Source: an uncultured Clostridia bacterium (GTDB taxonomy: Bacteria > Bacillota > Clostridia > UBA1381). Taken from it: 25,433 nucleotides of DNA. The notes under the pieces are model-generated. The model was not told the DNA's origin and did no database searches. It saw only the letters and a program-made list of their open reading frames with translations. This document shows, one piece after another, positions 17,045 to 25,433 of this stretch. The stretch is taken from positions 1-25,433 of the forward strand of contig CAKSPW010000029.1 of the NCBI GenBank assembly GCA_934486495.1, in the 5' to 3' direction. Position 1 is the first letter of the stretch; each line of letters begins with the position of its first letter. Position numbers and translations under genes: made by a program.

Positions 17045-20000
17045 ATGAAACGAATATGCTGCTATTTATTATCACTTATACTTATTCTCGGCAACATTAC
17101 CGTTTTTGCCGACAGGAATGAGGACAGAAACAAACAGGAGATGCAGTCGAATCCGAAGCGGGAGCAAACGGTTTCTCTCCCGGCGAAGCTTGTCACAGAG
17201 CTTGACGGATGTCTTATAATAAAAACAGAAAACAGCATAATATATGAAAGCGGAAAAGGCGTGAAAACAGACTCTCCCGCATTTTCGGAGAATGATAAAA
17301 TTTTTATTCCGTGTGCAACCACGGCAGGATTTTTCGGCAAAAAAGCTGTCTGGAACAGCGAAACATCAACCGTTTCAATAGATGAAACAATTATACATCC
17401 GAGTGAGAACAGCAGAATAATAAACGGAAGAACCATGATTGAATCCGGCACTATGGCAGGATACGTAGGTGCCGAGGTTATATACAGTGACAGTGATACT
17501 GTAATTTTGAGTAAGGAAAAAAAGGCGCAGAGCGTAATTGACAAAGTTGTTGCTGTGCTTAAAGATAAATTTTATGTTTCGCCGAATGCATCATCGGGCG
17601 GTGACGGAAGTATAGAGCGTCCGTTCGGCAGTATCAAGGAGGCGGTTTCGTATTTAAGAGGCTATACAGCGTCCGGAATGAATACAAACATAACCGTGTA
17701 TTTGCGCGGCGGACTTTATACAAACACAGAGCCTATAAAGTTCACCCCTAAGGATTCAGGGAAAAACGGATTTACGATTTGTTATAAGAGTTATCCCGGT
17801 GAAACGGCAGAAATTGCGGCCGCTAAAGAGGTTAAGGGCTGGAAGCCGTATAAAAACGGTATTTTCGTAGCTGAGGTTGACGCGTCGGAGGAGATAAACG
17901 TTCTCTATGAGGGTGATATTTTCGCACATAAGGCGAGATATCCGAACTTGGGAGACGGCGCATTCAGAGATTATTATCTTCATTCGGCAGGCTATAACGA
18001 AAATGATACGAAAACATTTTATTTTAATAAAAACGATTTGCCGTACATAGAAAATAAGGAAGGCTTGCAGGCTGTGTTTTTCGGCGGCGGTGAAAACGGT
18101 TACATCAACTGGTGGATGGAAGCTTTTAATGCGCAGATAGATTACCGCAAAAAAAGTCTTACGCTTTCAAATGCACCTACAAGAGTTATGGGAAAAGGGT
18201 CGAGATATTATATTCAGGGATGTCTTGATTTGCTCGACAGCGAGGGCGAGTTCTACTATGATAAAAACGCAAAAAAGATTTATTACAAGCCGTACGGCAG
18301 TGATATAAATTCCGAAACGATTACATATCCGACGGTTGTAAATCCGATAATTCTCGAAGGAACGCAGCAGGAGAGCGTTAAAAATATTGTTTTTGACAGC
18401 ATTAAGGTCGGGAAGAGCAATACAAAAACAGAGCAGCGTGCGGCAAGTGATGAGGCAATATATTTTAAGTATGCCGAAAACTGTGCGATAAGAAACAGCG
18501 AAATTCTGCTTACTGGAAATGACGGAATTGTTCTTACAAATACGAAAAACTGTGATATAAGCGGAAATTATATTCATGATATAGGCGCTGTCGGTGTTAA
18601 AACAGACGCTGAGTTTCTTGACGGCGAGGTTAGGTATTCGGGTAACACCATTAATAACAACTATATTAAAAATATCGGAATTTTAAAACGTGAGGCAAGC
18701 GGAATCGTTCTTAAAAATACCGATTACGGAACGGTTATGTACAATCATATCGAATCCTCACCGAGAATGGCTATTCTTTTCGGAACGGGATATATGGCGA
18801 ATATGTTTATCGGACAGTCAAAAAGAGGTAAGATTGTCGACGTTGACAATCAGTTTGATTTTGTAAACTGTATAGGGAACATTATAGCCTACAACGATGT
18901 GACGGACGTTATGACGGATTCCCAGGACGGCGGAGCGATATACGGCTGGGGGTCGGGTAAATATAACAGAATTGAAAATAATCATGTTCACGATACGGAT
19001 ATGTACAAGATAAGCGACCACCCGACTTATTTTCCGCTTTATAACGATGACTCAAGCGGATATACAATATACAACAAGAATATAGTCGATAACAATCAGC
19101 TAAGCGGCAAGGGTCAGATGATTGCGCCGATGTTTATAAAATCGGTAGGGAACGAAATAACAAACAACTTTGTTTTAAACAATCCGGCAACCATCCGCTC
19201 GGCAATTTCAACTCATGCCGATATAGATGACCCCGGTAACAACAATATCTGTACAAACAATCTTGTAATGAATTCAAGCGACAGACTCCACGGTCAGTAT
19301 TCGTGGAAGAGTGACAGATTTAAGCAGTGCGATTATAATATGTATTACAACGACAGCGGAAAATACATGATTTACGGAATTGAAATGGCGAGAACCTACG
19401 ACCAATGGAAGAGAATGCCGACCGACAACGGCTATATGGATACCCATTCCATTTCCGGTGAAAATCCGAATTTCGTTGACTATAATGCGAGAGATTACAG
19501 ATTGCGCTACGATTCCGATGCATTTAAAATCGGTATTGAGGATATTGACGAAAAGAATATAGGCGTTAAGGCGGACTTTAAGTTCGCAAATCCCGAGGAG
19601 GAGATTAAAAAGCTTTATCTTGAAACAACCTCTGACGGACTCAGCGCAAATATTCGTATAAATTCCGGCGAGAGTACGCAGATTATTCCTTCCGTAAGAA
19701 CGGTTTCGGGATATTTCGCAAACCTTGACAACGCAAAAATAACGTATAAAAGTTCAAACGAAAATGTTGCAAGTGTAACGGAAAACGGAAATGTTTACGG
19801 TGTTTCAAACGGAATTTCCGAAATTGACGTAACGGCGGAAAAGAACGGAAAATCTATTTCGTCAAAGATTTATGTTTTGGTAGGCGACAATATGCAGTCG
19901 CTTGAGGTTAATATCGGCTCATCTATTATAGATAACGGTAAGACCACAAACGTTCTTGCATCGGGTAAGTCGAGCATGGGATATGCGCTTCCTGTCAGCG

Positions 20001-20986
20001 ATGTAACATACAAAAGCTCCGATGAAACGGTTGCCGCAGTTGACGAAAACGGAAATATTACCGCGCTTAAACCCGGCTCGGCATATATAACGGCAACGGC
20101 TTCGTACAAGGGCATTCAACGCTCGGCAAGCGCACCTGTTACCGTGCTTGACGGAGTTATAGATAAAATTAACGTAACGGCAGAAAAAACCGATGCGATT
20201 TTGGTAGGCGAGAGCGTTGCATTGAATGTTGAGGCTACACTTTCCAACGGTAAGCCGGTAAATAATTCGGATATGGCGATTAAGTATATTTCAGGTGACG
20301 AAAATATTATTAAGGTTGACGAAAACGGAGTTATGACAGGTGTCGGCGAGGGCAGAACAAACGTAACGGTTGCACTTGAAAAGGATAGCTTCGGAAAAAC
20401 GTGCGATGTACCGGTTTCGGTATTTGAAAAGTATTCCGGAACACTTGCTGACGGATTTAAGGAGGTTAATTTCGGTACGTCATACGGCTATGCTGATTTT
20501 GCGGATGATGGAAGTATTCTTATGCGTTCGACGGGTGAAGACTTCTACGGCGAGGCAGATGACGGATATTATTTGTATAAGGATATTACAAACGAAAATG
20601 TCACAATCGAGATGAAGGTCAACTCAATTCTTGAAACATCAAGAAATGCGGCAGTCGGTCTTACGATAAGAGAAAGCGCAGAGCCTGAATCTAAAAACTA
20701 CACCATTAGAACACTTCGCGGCGGTACGGTAATCAGCGTATGGCGAAAGGAAAACGGCGGACCGAGCGGCTATGCGGAGCATGGCAGCGGCAAATATCCG
20801 CTTAAGCTTAAGATTGAGAAAAAAGGCAATAATATTAAATCGTATGTTGATTTCGGCAACGGCTACAAGGAAGCTTATAATATGACTGTTGATATAGGAA
20901 AGACTTATACTGTCGGTATTCCGATGTTCTCACAGAGCATTATGTCTACGGAGGCACATATAAGCGAATTGGTAATTACGGAATAG
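17045..20986 (+). CDS. Secreted right-handed beta-helix protein, GH141-like, Big_2
   Basis: A 1313-aa exported, probable glycan-active enzyme. A signal peptide covers residues 1-22 (cleavage after TVFA). Residues about 47-165 resemble the copper-amine-oxidase N-terminal-like domain often found on Clostridia surface enzymes. The catalytic candidate is a right-handed parallel beta-helix from about 178 to 845. It opens with FYVSPNASSGGDGSIERPFG, then VYLRGGLY, a PKDSG segment and SYPGETAEI; later come DGGAIYGWGSG and the ending ARDYRLRYDSDAFKIG. This order is typical of GH141-type and related glycoside hydrolases, but I cannot fix the catalytic residues. Three Big_2 Ig-like domains lie at about 854-945, 952-1035 and 1041-1128, and a C-terminal concanavalin-like beta-sandwich at about 1130-1313 may bind glycan. 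AAAGGA lies 8 nt before the ATG. The next gene begins 9 nt after the stop, so they are cotranscribed. A polysaccharide lyase is the main alternative. Confidence 0.82.
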   Translation: MKRICCYLLSLILILGNITVFADRNEDRNKQEMQSNPKREQTVSLPAKLVTELDGCLIIKTENSIIYESGKGVKTDSPAFSENDKIFIPCATTAGFFGKKAVWNSETSTVSIDETIIHPSENSRIINGRTMIESGTMAGYVGAEVIYSDSDTVILSKEKKAQSVIDKVVAVLKDKFYVSPNASSGGDGSIERPFGSIKEAVSYLRGYTASGMNTNITVYLRGGLYTNTEPIKFTPKDSGKNGFTICYKSYPGETAEIAAAKEVKGWKPYKNGIFVAEVDASEEINVLYEGDIFAHKARYPNLGDGAFRDYYLHSAGYNENDTKTFYFNKNDLPYIENKEGLQAVFFGGGENGYINWWMEAFNAQIDYRKKSLTLSNAPTRVMGKGSRYYIQGCLDLLDSEGEFYYDKNAKKIYYKPYGSDINSETITYPTVVNPIILEGTQQESVKNIVFDSIKVGKSNTKTEQRAASDEAIYFKYAENCAIRNSEILLTGNDGIVLTNTKNCDISGNYIHDIGAVGVKTDAEFLDGEVRYSGNTINNNYIKNIGILKREASGIVLKNTDYGTVMYNHIESSPRMAILFGTGYMANMFIGQSKRGKIVDVDNQFDFVNCIGNIIAYNDVTDVMTDSQDGGAIYGWGSGKYNRIENNHVHDTDMYKISDHPTYFPLYNDDSSGYTIYNKNIVDNNQLSGKGQMIAPMFIKSVGNEITNNFVLNNPATIRSAISTHADIDDPGNNNICTNNLVMNSSDRLHGQYSWKSDRFKQCDYNMYYNDSGKYMIYGIEMARTYDQWKRMPTDNGYMDTHSISGENPNFVDYNARDYRLRYDSDAFKIGIEDIDEKNIGVKADFKFANPEEEIKKLYLETTSDGLSANIRINSGESTQIIPSVRTVSGYFANLDNAKITYKSSNENVASVTENGNVYGVSNGISEIDVTAEKNGKSISSKIYVLVGDNMQSLEVNIGSSIIDNGKTTNVLASGKSSMGYALPVSDVTYKSSDETVAAVDENGNITALKPGSAYITATASYKGIQRSASAPVTVLDGVIDKINVTAEKTDAILVGESVALNVEATLSNGKPVNNSDMAIKYISGDENIIKVDENGVMTGVGEGRTNVTVALEKDSFGKTCDVPVSVFEKYSGTLADGFKEVNFGTSYGYADFADDGSILMRSTGEDFYGEADDGYYLYKDITNENVTIEMKVNSILETSRNAAVGLTIRESAEPESKNYTIRTLRGGTVISVWRKENGGPSGYAEHGSGKYPLKLKIEKKGNNIKSYVDFGNGYKEAYNMTVDIGKTYTVGIPMFSQSIMSTEAHISELVITE

Positions 20987-20995
20987 GAGTTTGCA

Positions 20996-23851
20996 ATGAA
21001 AAGGTTAATAGCATTATTTCTAAGTACAGCAATGATTTTCGGTGTATTCACCTCGGCGGCTTTTGCCGCCGAGGGTGTGATTGACGATGATATCGCCAAC
21101 ACGTCAAAAATGTATTCATCAAGCGAAAATCTTATATTTGAAACAAAAACACTCGGTAGTTATGCCGATGCAAATTATGTAACGTCAAACAAGGACGACA
21201 CAATGGAATTTGTGTATAATCTCAACGGCATTGCAAGCTTTGAGATTGTGACGCTTAATTACAGGCAGGCGGAGGATATATCGCTTTCCGTTTGCTCCCA
21301 GGCAGACGGCGAGTACTCTCCCGTTACGGCTTACAGCACAAAGCGTGATTCGCTCGACGAAAAAAGTAATTGGGAGAAAATAACGTACACGGGCACGGTT
21401 TCGGGTGATGCGAATTACTTTAAAATCGTAATCAATCAATCACAAAAATCAAAATACATAAGACTTGATAACGTAAAGCTTATGGTGAAGATTGATTTGA
21501 ATATTCAAAGCACAGCTTTTTCCGCTTCGGGTGAGAAAATCACAGGGAAAAATATTAAGGGCGCAAATGAGCTTGCGATTAAATTCAACCAACCGATAAG
21601 TGAAATGTCCGATTTGACGGTTTTGTGCGATGGCGAAGTTGTTCAGTCTGTCGGTGCAAAGACCGGCGGCGCAAGTGATGAAGCTGTATATGAGCTCGAT
21701 TCGCTCGGCTTTGATATATATGAGTTTAAAGCGGATTTTAAGGCAGTTTCCGGGGAAAAATGCAGCCTTGATATGTCATCCGGCGCAAAGGTGATTTATT
21801 ATATGCCCGATACCGTTCATTTCGGAGAGGTGTATGACGGATATATTGAAAAATGTATTGATTCCGACGGAAATGAATATTCAGCCGATGATGTTTTAAT
21901 CAAAAGCTCAAACGAGGATGTTATTTCCTTTGAAAACGGAATACCGAACTTTAAAAATCCCGGTACGTCGGAGATTACGGCAAGCTTCACGTTCGGAGGA
22001 GAAAGTGCAAGCGAAAAAAGAGAAATTACGCTTTGTGGTGCAGAAAGTCTTTTGATAAATCCAAGCTCCGTTCGCATGAATGCGGGTGAGAAGAAAACAA
22101 TTGAAATAAGCGTTGTGCTTTCTGATAAAACCGTTGCTAAGCTTACTTCATTCAAAGCTGTATCGGCAGACAGCACCATTGCAAACGTTGACGGAGATGT
22201 TTTAGAGGCGGTATCCGGCGGTACAACATTTATAAACATAACCGCCGATTATTACGGAAATAAACTGAGCGGAATAATCTCGGTAGGTGTAGGCAAAGAG
22301 CCGCTCGAGGCTGTTTCGTATGCAACACTCGGAGTTAACAGAACATCGCTCATTGTCGGCGAGAGTATTTGGGGAGTGGTAAACTGCTTCTCAAACGGCG
22401 GAAGAATGGATTTAATTTCGGTTGATAAAACATATTATTCCGATAACTCGTCAGTTATAACAGTATCCGATGACGGAAAAATGACCGCTGTCGGGGAGGG
22501 TACGGCGCAGGTATATGCACTTGTCAGAGTCGGCGGTGTTGAGGTTACAACAAATTCCGTTACCGTTTCGGTATCGGAGGATTCTATTTCAAAAGCGGAA
22601 ATAATAGTGCCGTCATGCTTTATGAATGTTTCCGACGAGTATGATATTTCAGCCTCTGCATTTACAAAACTCGGTGAGAAAATAGATGACTTTAAGATAA
22701 AATACACGGTAAAAGGTTCTGCTGTGAAAATATCCGGCGGCAAGCTAAAGGCAATAACCGCAGGCGAGGCGCAAATAAGCATGACAGCGTCATACGGCGG
22801 AGCTGATATAAGTGCACAGCCGGTAACAATAACCGTAAGCGAAAACACAGCTTCAAGCGGTAAGGACTTTTACAGCGACGGCAATACGAGCGGTGATAAT
22901 GTTGTAGACTGTTCTTCGGATTTGTTTGCCGACAAGGGAACCGGACTTATGACACGTATCGATAAAGAAACGAAACCGAACCAGTATGTGACGATTAAAT
23001 GCGATGAGGAAATAAAGCGTGTAAAACTGACCGCATATTATCTTAACGATTTTCTCGAGGACGACTTGCAGCTTTTTGTTTCCGAGGACGGCGAGAATTT
23101 TACAAGAGTTCCTCACAACAAAATATCCGTTGAGCAAAAGATTGACAGCGGTGCATGGTACAATTTATATTTGACATACGACAAGGAAATGCTCTCCGGC
23201 GTTCGATATATAAGGGCGCTTATAGCAAGATCGGCGGAAAACGGCAATCATGCGCAGGGTATTCGGCTTTGGAGCATATCGGCAGAGCATGATAATAAGC
23301 CAACAGTTACGGGTATAGGTGCGACAGATGAAAACGGTGCGCAGACCATTTCCGCAAAAGCGGCAAATATATCTGTAAGCTTTTCATGCAATGTTGAAGG
23401 CGGCGAGGTAATACTTAAGTCCTCATCCGGTGAAACAAAGTGCGAAGGCAGCCTGACGGGCAGCATTTATACCGCTCCTGTTAAGAATTTGAAGCCCGGA
23501 GAATACACACTCGCCATAAACGGCTTTAAAAACGAGTGGGGCAGCGAAATGGAGCCTACGGAGCAAAAGATATATATTAAGAGTGCATCGGGCAGATGTC
23601 AGGTGTCAGGCATAAAAGTAAACGGCAAAGAGGTGTCGGCTGATATATTGTGCGGCGCCGAAGATAGTATAAATCCTGTAATAATCACGCAGGCATTTGC
23701 GGAAAACGGCGACCCGGCAGGAATATTTATAGATACGGGCACGTATCTTTCAAAGGGCAGCAACAGCTATATTTGTCCGCATGATTTTGAAAATGTGTAC
23801 AGTGCCAAGGTGTTTGTATGGAGGGGCTTGAGCGAACTTTGCATTTACTGA
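20996..23851 (+). CDS. Secreted Ig-like (Big_2) and discoidin-like protein
   Basis: A 951-aa exported protein with a signal peptide cleaved near AAFA (residue 24). The N-terminal part (about 35-165) and a later part (about 620-760) look like discoidin/F5-F8-type sandwich folds, typical glycan-binding modules; the second ends in RALIARSAENGNHAQGIRLW. Between them lie about four Ig-like Big_2-type domains, recognised by endings such as SVRMNAGEKKTIEISVVLSD and ITVSDDGKMTAVGEGTAQV. The last ~80 residues end in AKVFVWRG, much like the end of the 803-aa protein. I see no catalytic domain, so binding, scaffolding or spacing is likely. AGGAG at 20985-20989 overlaps the stop of the preceding gene and gives 6 nt spacing. 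Confidence 0.8.
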   Translation: MKRLIALFLSTAMIFGVFTSAAFAAEGVIDDDIANTSKMYSSSENLIFETKTLGSYADANYVTSNKDDTMEFVYNLNGIASFEIVTLNYRQAEDISLSVCSQADGEYSPVTAYSTKRDSLDEKSNWEKITYTGTVSGDANYFKIVINQSQKSKYIRLDNVKLMVKIDLNIQSTAFSASGEKITGKNIKGANELAIKFNQPISEMSDLTVLCDGEVVQSVGAKTGGASDEAVYELDSLGFDIYEFKADFKAVSGEKCSLDMSSGAKVIYYMPDTVHFGEVYDGYIEKCIDSDGNEYSADDVLIKSSNEDVISFENGIPNFKNPGTSEITASFTFGGESASEKREITLCGAESLLINPSSVRMNAGEKKTIEISVVLSDKTVAKLTSFKAVSADSTIANVDGDVLEAVSGGTTFINITADYYGNKLSGIISVGVGKEPLEAVSYATLGVNRTSLIVGESIWGVVNCFSNGGRMDLISVDKTYYSDNSSVITVSDDGKMTAVGEGTAQVYALVRVGGVEVTTNSVTVSVSEDSISKAEIIVPSCFMNVSDEYDISASAFTKLGEKIDDFKIKYTVKGSAVKISGGKLKAITAGEAQISMTASYGGADISAQPVTITVSENTASSGKDFYSDGNTSGDNVVDCSSDLFADKGTGLMTRIDKETKPNQYVTIKCDEEIKRVKLTAYYLNDFLEDDLQLFVSEDGENFTRVPHNKISVEQKIDSGAWYNLYLTYDKEMLSGVRYIRALIARSAENGNHAQGIRLWSISAEHDNKPTVTGIGATDENGAQTISAKAANISVSFSCNVEGGEVILKSSSGETKCEGSLTGSIYTAPVKNLKPGEYTLAINGFKNEWGSEMEPTEQKIYIKSASGRCQVSGIKVNGKEVSADILCGAEDSINPVIITQAFAENGDPAGIFIDTGTYLSKGSNSYICPHDFENVYSAKVFVWRGLSELCIY
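21051..21074 (+). other. Perfect hairpin in the signal-peptide coding region
   Basis: CCTCGGCGGC and GCCGCCGAGG form a 10-bp, GC-rich stem with a TTTT loop about 55 nt after the start codon, over the codons for the signal-peptide cleavage site. There is no U-run after it. Confidence 0.6.
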
Positions 23852-23878
23852 TTTTATACATTATGGAGGAAAAAGAAT

Positions 23879-25192
23879 ATGGCAACGTATTATATAGATG
23901 CGTGTGAGGGAAGTAATTCAAACAGCGGTTTGAGCAAATCGGATGCACTTGCGGATGATACTGCGATTAACGTTCGTCCGGGAGATACCGTTCTTTATAA
24001 ACGCGGCAGTGTTTTTCGCGGCAGAATGAATAACGTAAGCGGAGAAGCCGGAGAAGAAATAACATACTCGGCATACGGCGAGGGTGCGGCTCCCGTTTTC
24101 TGCGGTTCGGTAAGCGCTGCTGACGAGAGTATCTGGACGGAATACAAAAAGAATATATGGTCGTGTACACCGCCTGTAAATGATGAGATTACGAACATTG
24201 TTTTCGATGATGGTAAAAGCTACGGTGCGTTTTGCTGGAGTATGAACGATCTTAAAAATCAGGGGGATTTTTATGACGAGTGTCTGGGCTTTAAAATAAA
24301 GGGTAAGCCGATTTACGAAAACCATAAAGTATATGTGTATTCGCATGAAAACCCGGCAAAGGCATATAAATCATTGGAGCTTTGCCTGTTCGCCGACAGA
24401 ATAGCCGCAAATAACGGTCATGACATGATTATAGAAAACGTAAAGTTTTTAAATTGCGGAGTTCATGTTATCGCCGGTGAGGGTGCAAGCAGAAATCTTT
24501 TAATCAGAAACTGCGTTTTTGAAAATATCGGCGGCGGCGTATGGGATAAGGATAAAAAAATCAGATACGGCAACTGCATAGAGTTTTGGGACGTGGGCGA
24601 AAACATTGAGGTTACAAACTGTTTGTTTAACAATGTATACGACTCGGCTGTAACACATCAGGGGATGGAGGATTGCAAGTGTGCCGAAAATCTGAACTTT
24701 CATCATAACGTGTTTATTAAATGCGGAATGGCGGCATATGAACAGCGTGACAAGTTACCTGTAAACTCTTGCTTTACCGATAACATTTGTGTTGATGCGG
24801 GAGAAGGATTTTCAAAACTCGGTGAGGAAATGCCGCGATTTTCGGAAATATGGCCACAGCCTATGGGACATCACATATTCTTGTGGCGTATAGAAGGTGC
24901 AGACGATGAATGCTCCTTGCGTATAAAAAACAATATTTTCTACAATGCGCCTTACGGGGCGGCAATTTATTCGATAATATCGCAAACCGCCGAGGATAAA
25001 ACGGATATTGATTCGAATGTGTACTATACCGAAAATAAAGAGCTTTTAATGAGGTGGCACGGCGAGAATTATAAGTCGTTTGACGAAATAAAAAGCTTTG
25101 ATAAAAACGGTGTGTATAAAAAAACGGATATAGATTCTATTGTTAAAAAAAGAATTAAGGAAATAGAGGAAAGTCAAAAATCAAGGAGGTAA
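23879..25192 (+). CDS. Leaderless right-handed beta-helix protein
   Basis: A 437-aa protein that begins directly with a beta-helix signature: YYIDACEGSNSNSG, then RPGDTVLYKRGSVFRGRM and ITYSAYGEGAAPVF. This is the usual N-terminus of right-handed parallel beta-helix glycan-active proteins. Repeating strands with Asn-rich turns run to about residue 380, for example IIENVKFLNCGVHV and LLIRNCVFENIGGGV. It lacks any signal peptide; only 27 nt separate it from the previous stop, so no missed leader can precede it. GGAGG at 23865-23869 lies 9 nt before the ATG. A cytoplasmic polysaccharide lyase or glycosidase acting on imported oligosaccharides fits the position next to a solute-binding protein gene. 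The catalytic residues and substrate are unknown. Confidence 0.8.
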   Translation: MATYYIDACEGSNSNSGLSKSDALADDTAINVRPGDTVLYKRGSVFRGRMNNVSGEAGEEITYSAYGEGAAPVFCGSVSAADESIWTEYKKNIWSCTPPVNDEITNIVFDDGKSYGAFCWSMNDLKNQGDFYDECLGFKIKGKPIYENHKVYVYSHENPAKAYKSLELCLFADRIAANNGHDMIIENVKFLNCGVHVIAGEGASRNLLIRNCVFENIGGGVWDKDKKIRYGNCIEFWDVGENIEVTNCLFNNVYDSAVTHQGMEDCKCAENLNFHHNVFIKCGMAAYEQRDKLPVNSCFTDNICVDAGEGFSKLGEEMPRFSEIWPQPMGHHIFLWRIEGADDECSLRIKNNIFYNAPYGAAIYSIISQTAEDKTDIDSNVYYTENKELLMRWHGENYKSFDEIKSFDKNGVYKKTDIDSIVKKRIKEIEESQKSRR

Positions 25193-25197
25193 CGAAA

Positions 25198-25433
25198 ATG
25201 AAGAAAAGAATTACATCAACCATACTTGCGGCGGCGATGCTGTCTGCTTGTGCTATCGGTCTTTCCGGCTGCGGCGGCGGGGGAAAAACGCTTAAATGGG
25301 TACAGCTCGGAGAAACACAGCCGAGAAACGATGAGGTGCTTGAGAAAATCAACGAAATTATCGAGCCGGAGCTTGGTTTGAAGCTTGAGATTGAGTACAT
25401 AGACACAGCGTCATTTGCCGAAAAATCGAAGAT
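25198..25433 (+). CDS. Extracellular solute-binding lipoprotein, N-terminal part
   Basis: The first 78 residues of a lipoprotein cut by the window edge. The start is MKKRITSTILAAAML, then a lipobox LSGC with the lipid-bearing Cys25 followed by a Gly-rich spacer. The mature start (LKWVQLGETQPRNDEV, then LEKINEIIEPELGLKLEIEY) looks like the class of sugar ABC-importer binding proteins found in Clostridia. The strong AAGGAGGT at 25183-25190 overlaps the end and stop of the beta-helix gene, so the two are coupled. Permease genes are expected beyond the right edge. Confidence 0.85.
   Translation, partial: MKKRITSTILAAAMLSACAIGLSGCGGGGKTLKWVQLGETQPRNDEVLEKINEIIEPELGLKLEIEYIDTASFAEKSK

Noticed and set aside
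1..25433. CRISPR array, insertion sequence or prophage genes
   Set aside because: No regularly spaced short repeats and no transposase, integrase or phage structural genes were seen.

Overview
The window looks like the chromosome of an uncultured, AT-leaning member of the class Clostridia (Bacillota), probably from a gut or other fibre-rich habitat. Evidence: the yhbY-nadD-yqeK-rsfS-leuS gene order, strong Shine-Dalgarno sites with frequent TTG and GTG starts, two consensus sigma-A-type promoters, and S-layer-homology (SLH) surface proteins next to beta-helix glycan-active proteins. Secreted SLH and beta-helix repertoires of this kind recall pectin degraders such as Monoglobus, but I cannot fix the genus from sequence alone.

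Layout. (1) 1-48 is the 3' end of a tRNA-Thr(GGU), followed by a terminator-like hairpin. (2) 174-3322 (+) encodes a phospholipase-D-like module and a superfamily II helicase with a DUF3427 tail. This is normally one long protein; here it is split by a -1 frame change near 1090-1118. The unit is bracketed by two near-identical palindromes (55-88 and 3387-3422). (3) 3666-4466 (-) is an alpha/beta-hydrolase esterase. (4) 4544-8785 (-) is a housekeeping operon, yhbY-nadD-yqeK-rsfS-leuS, with overlapping genes and a perfect consensus promoter at 8826-8854. (5) From 8948 onward on the + strand lies a secreted-glycan locus. It starts with an AraC-family regulator that has its own consensus promoter. 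Then comes a run of genes that continues past the right edge: a 1449-aa SLH-anchored surface protein, an 803-aa secreted protein with two copies of an unrecognised domain, a 1313-aa secreted right-handed beta-helix protein with three Ig-like (Big_2) domains, a 951-aa secreted Ig-like/discoidin-like protein, a 437-aa beta-helix protein with no signal peptide, and the start of a solute-binding lipoprotein.

How the genes may work together (inference). The AraC protein senses a sugar. The SLH protein sits on the cell wall, the secreted beta-helix protein cuts a polysaccharide, and the Ig-like/discoidin-like proteins bind it or space the system out. The lipoprotein would hand oligosaccharides to an ABC importer encoded beyond the window, and the leaderless beta-helix protein would finish them inside the cell. 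The 3666-4466 esterase could remove acyl groups but is oriented and placed separately. The substrate is not determined by the sequence. The most interesting unexplained material is the duplicated domain in the 803-aa protein, the roughly 750-residue C-terminal part of the SLH protein, the palindromes around the split helicase gene, and the matching GC-rich hairpins inside the secretory operon.
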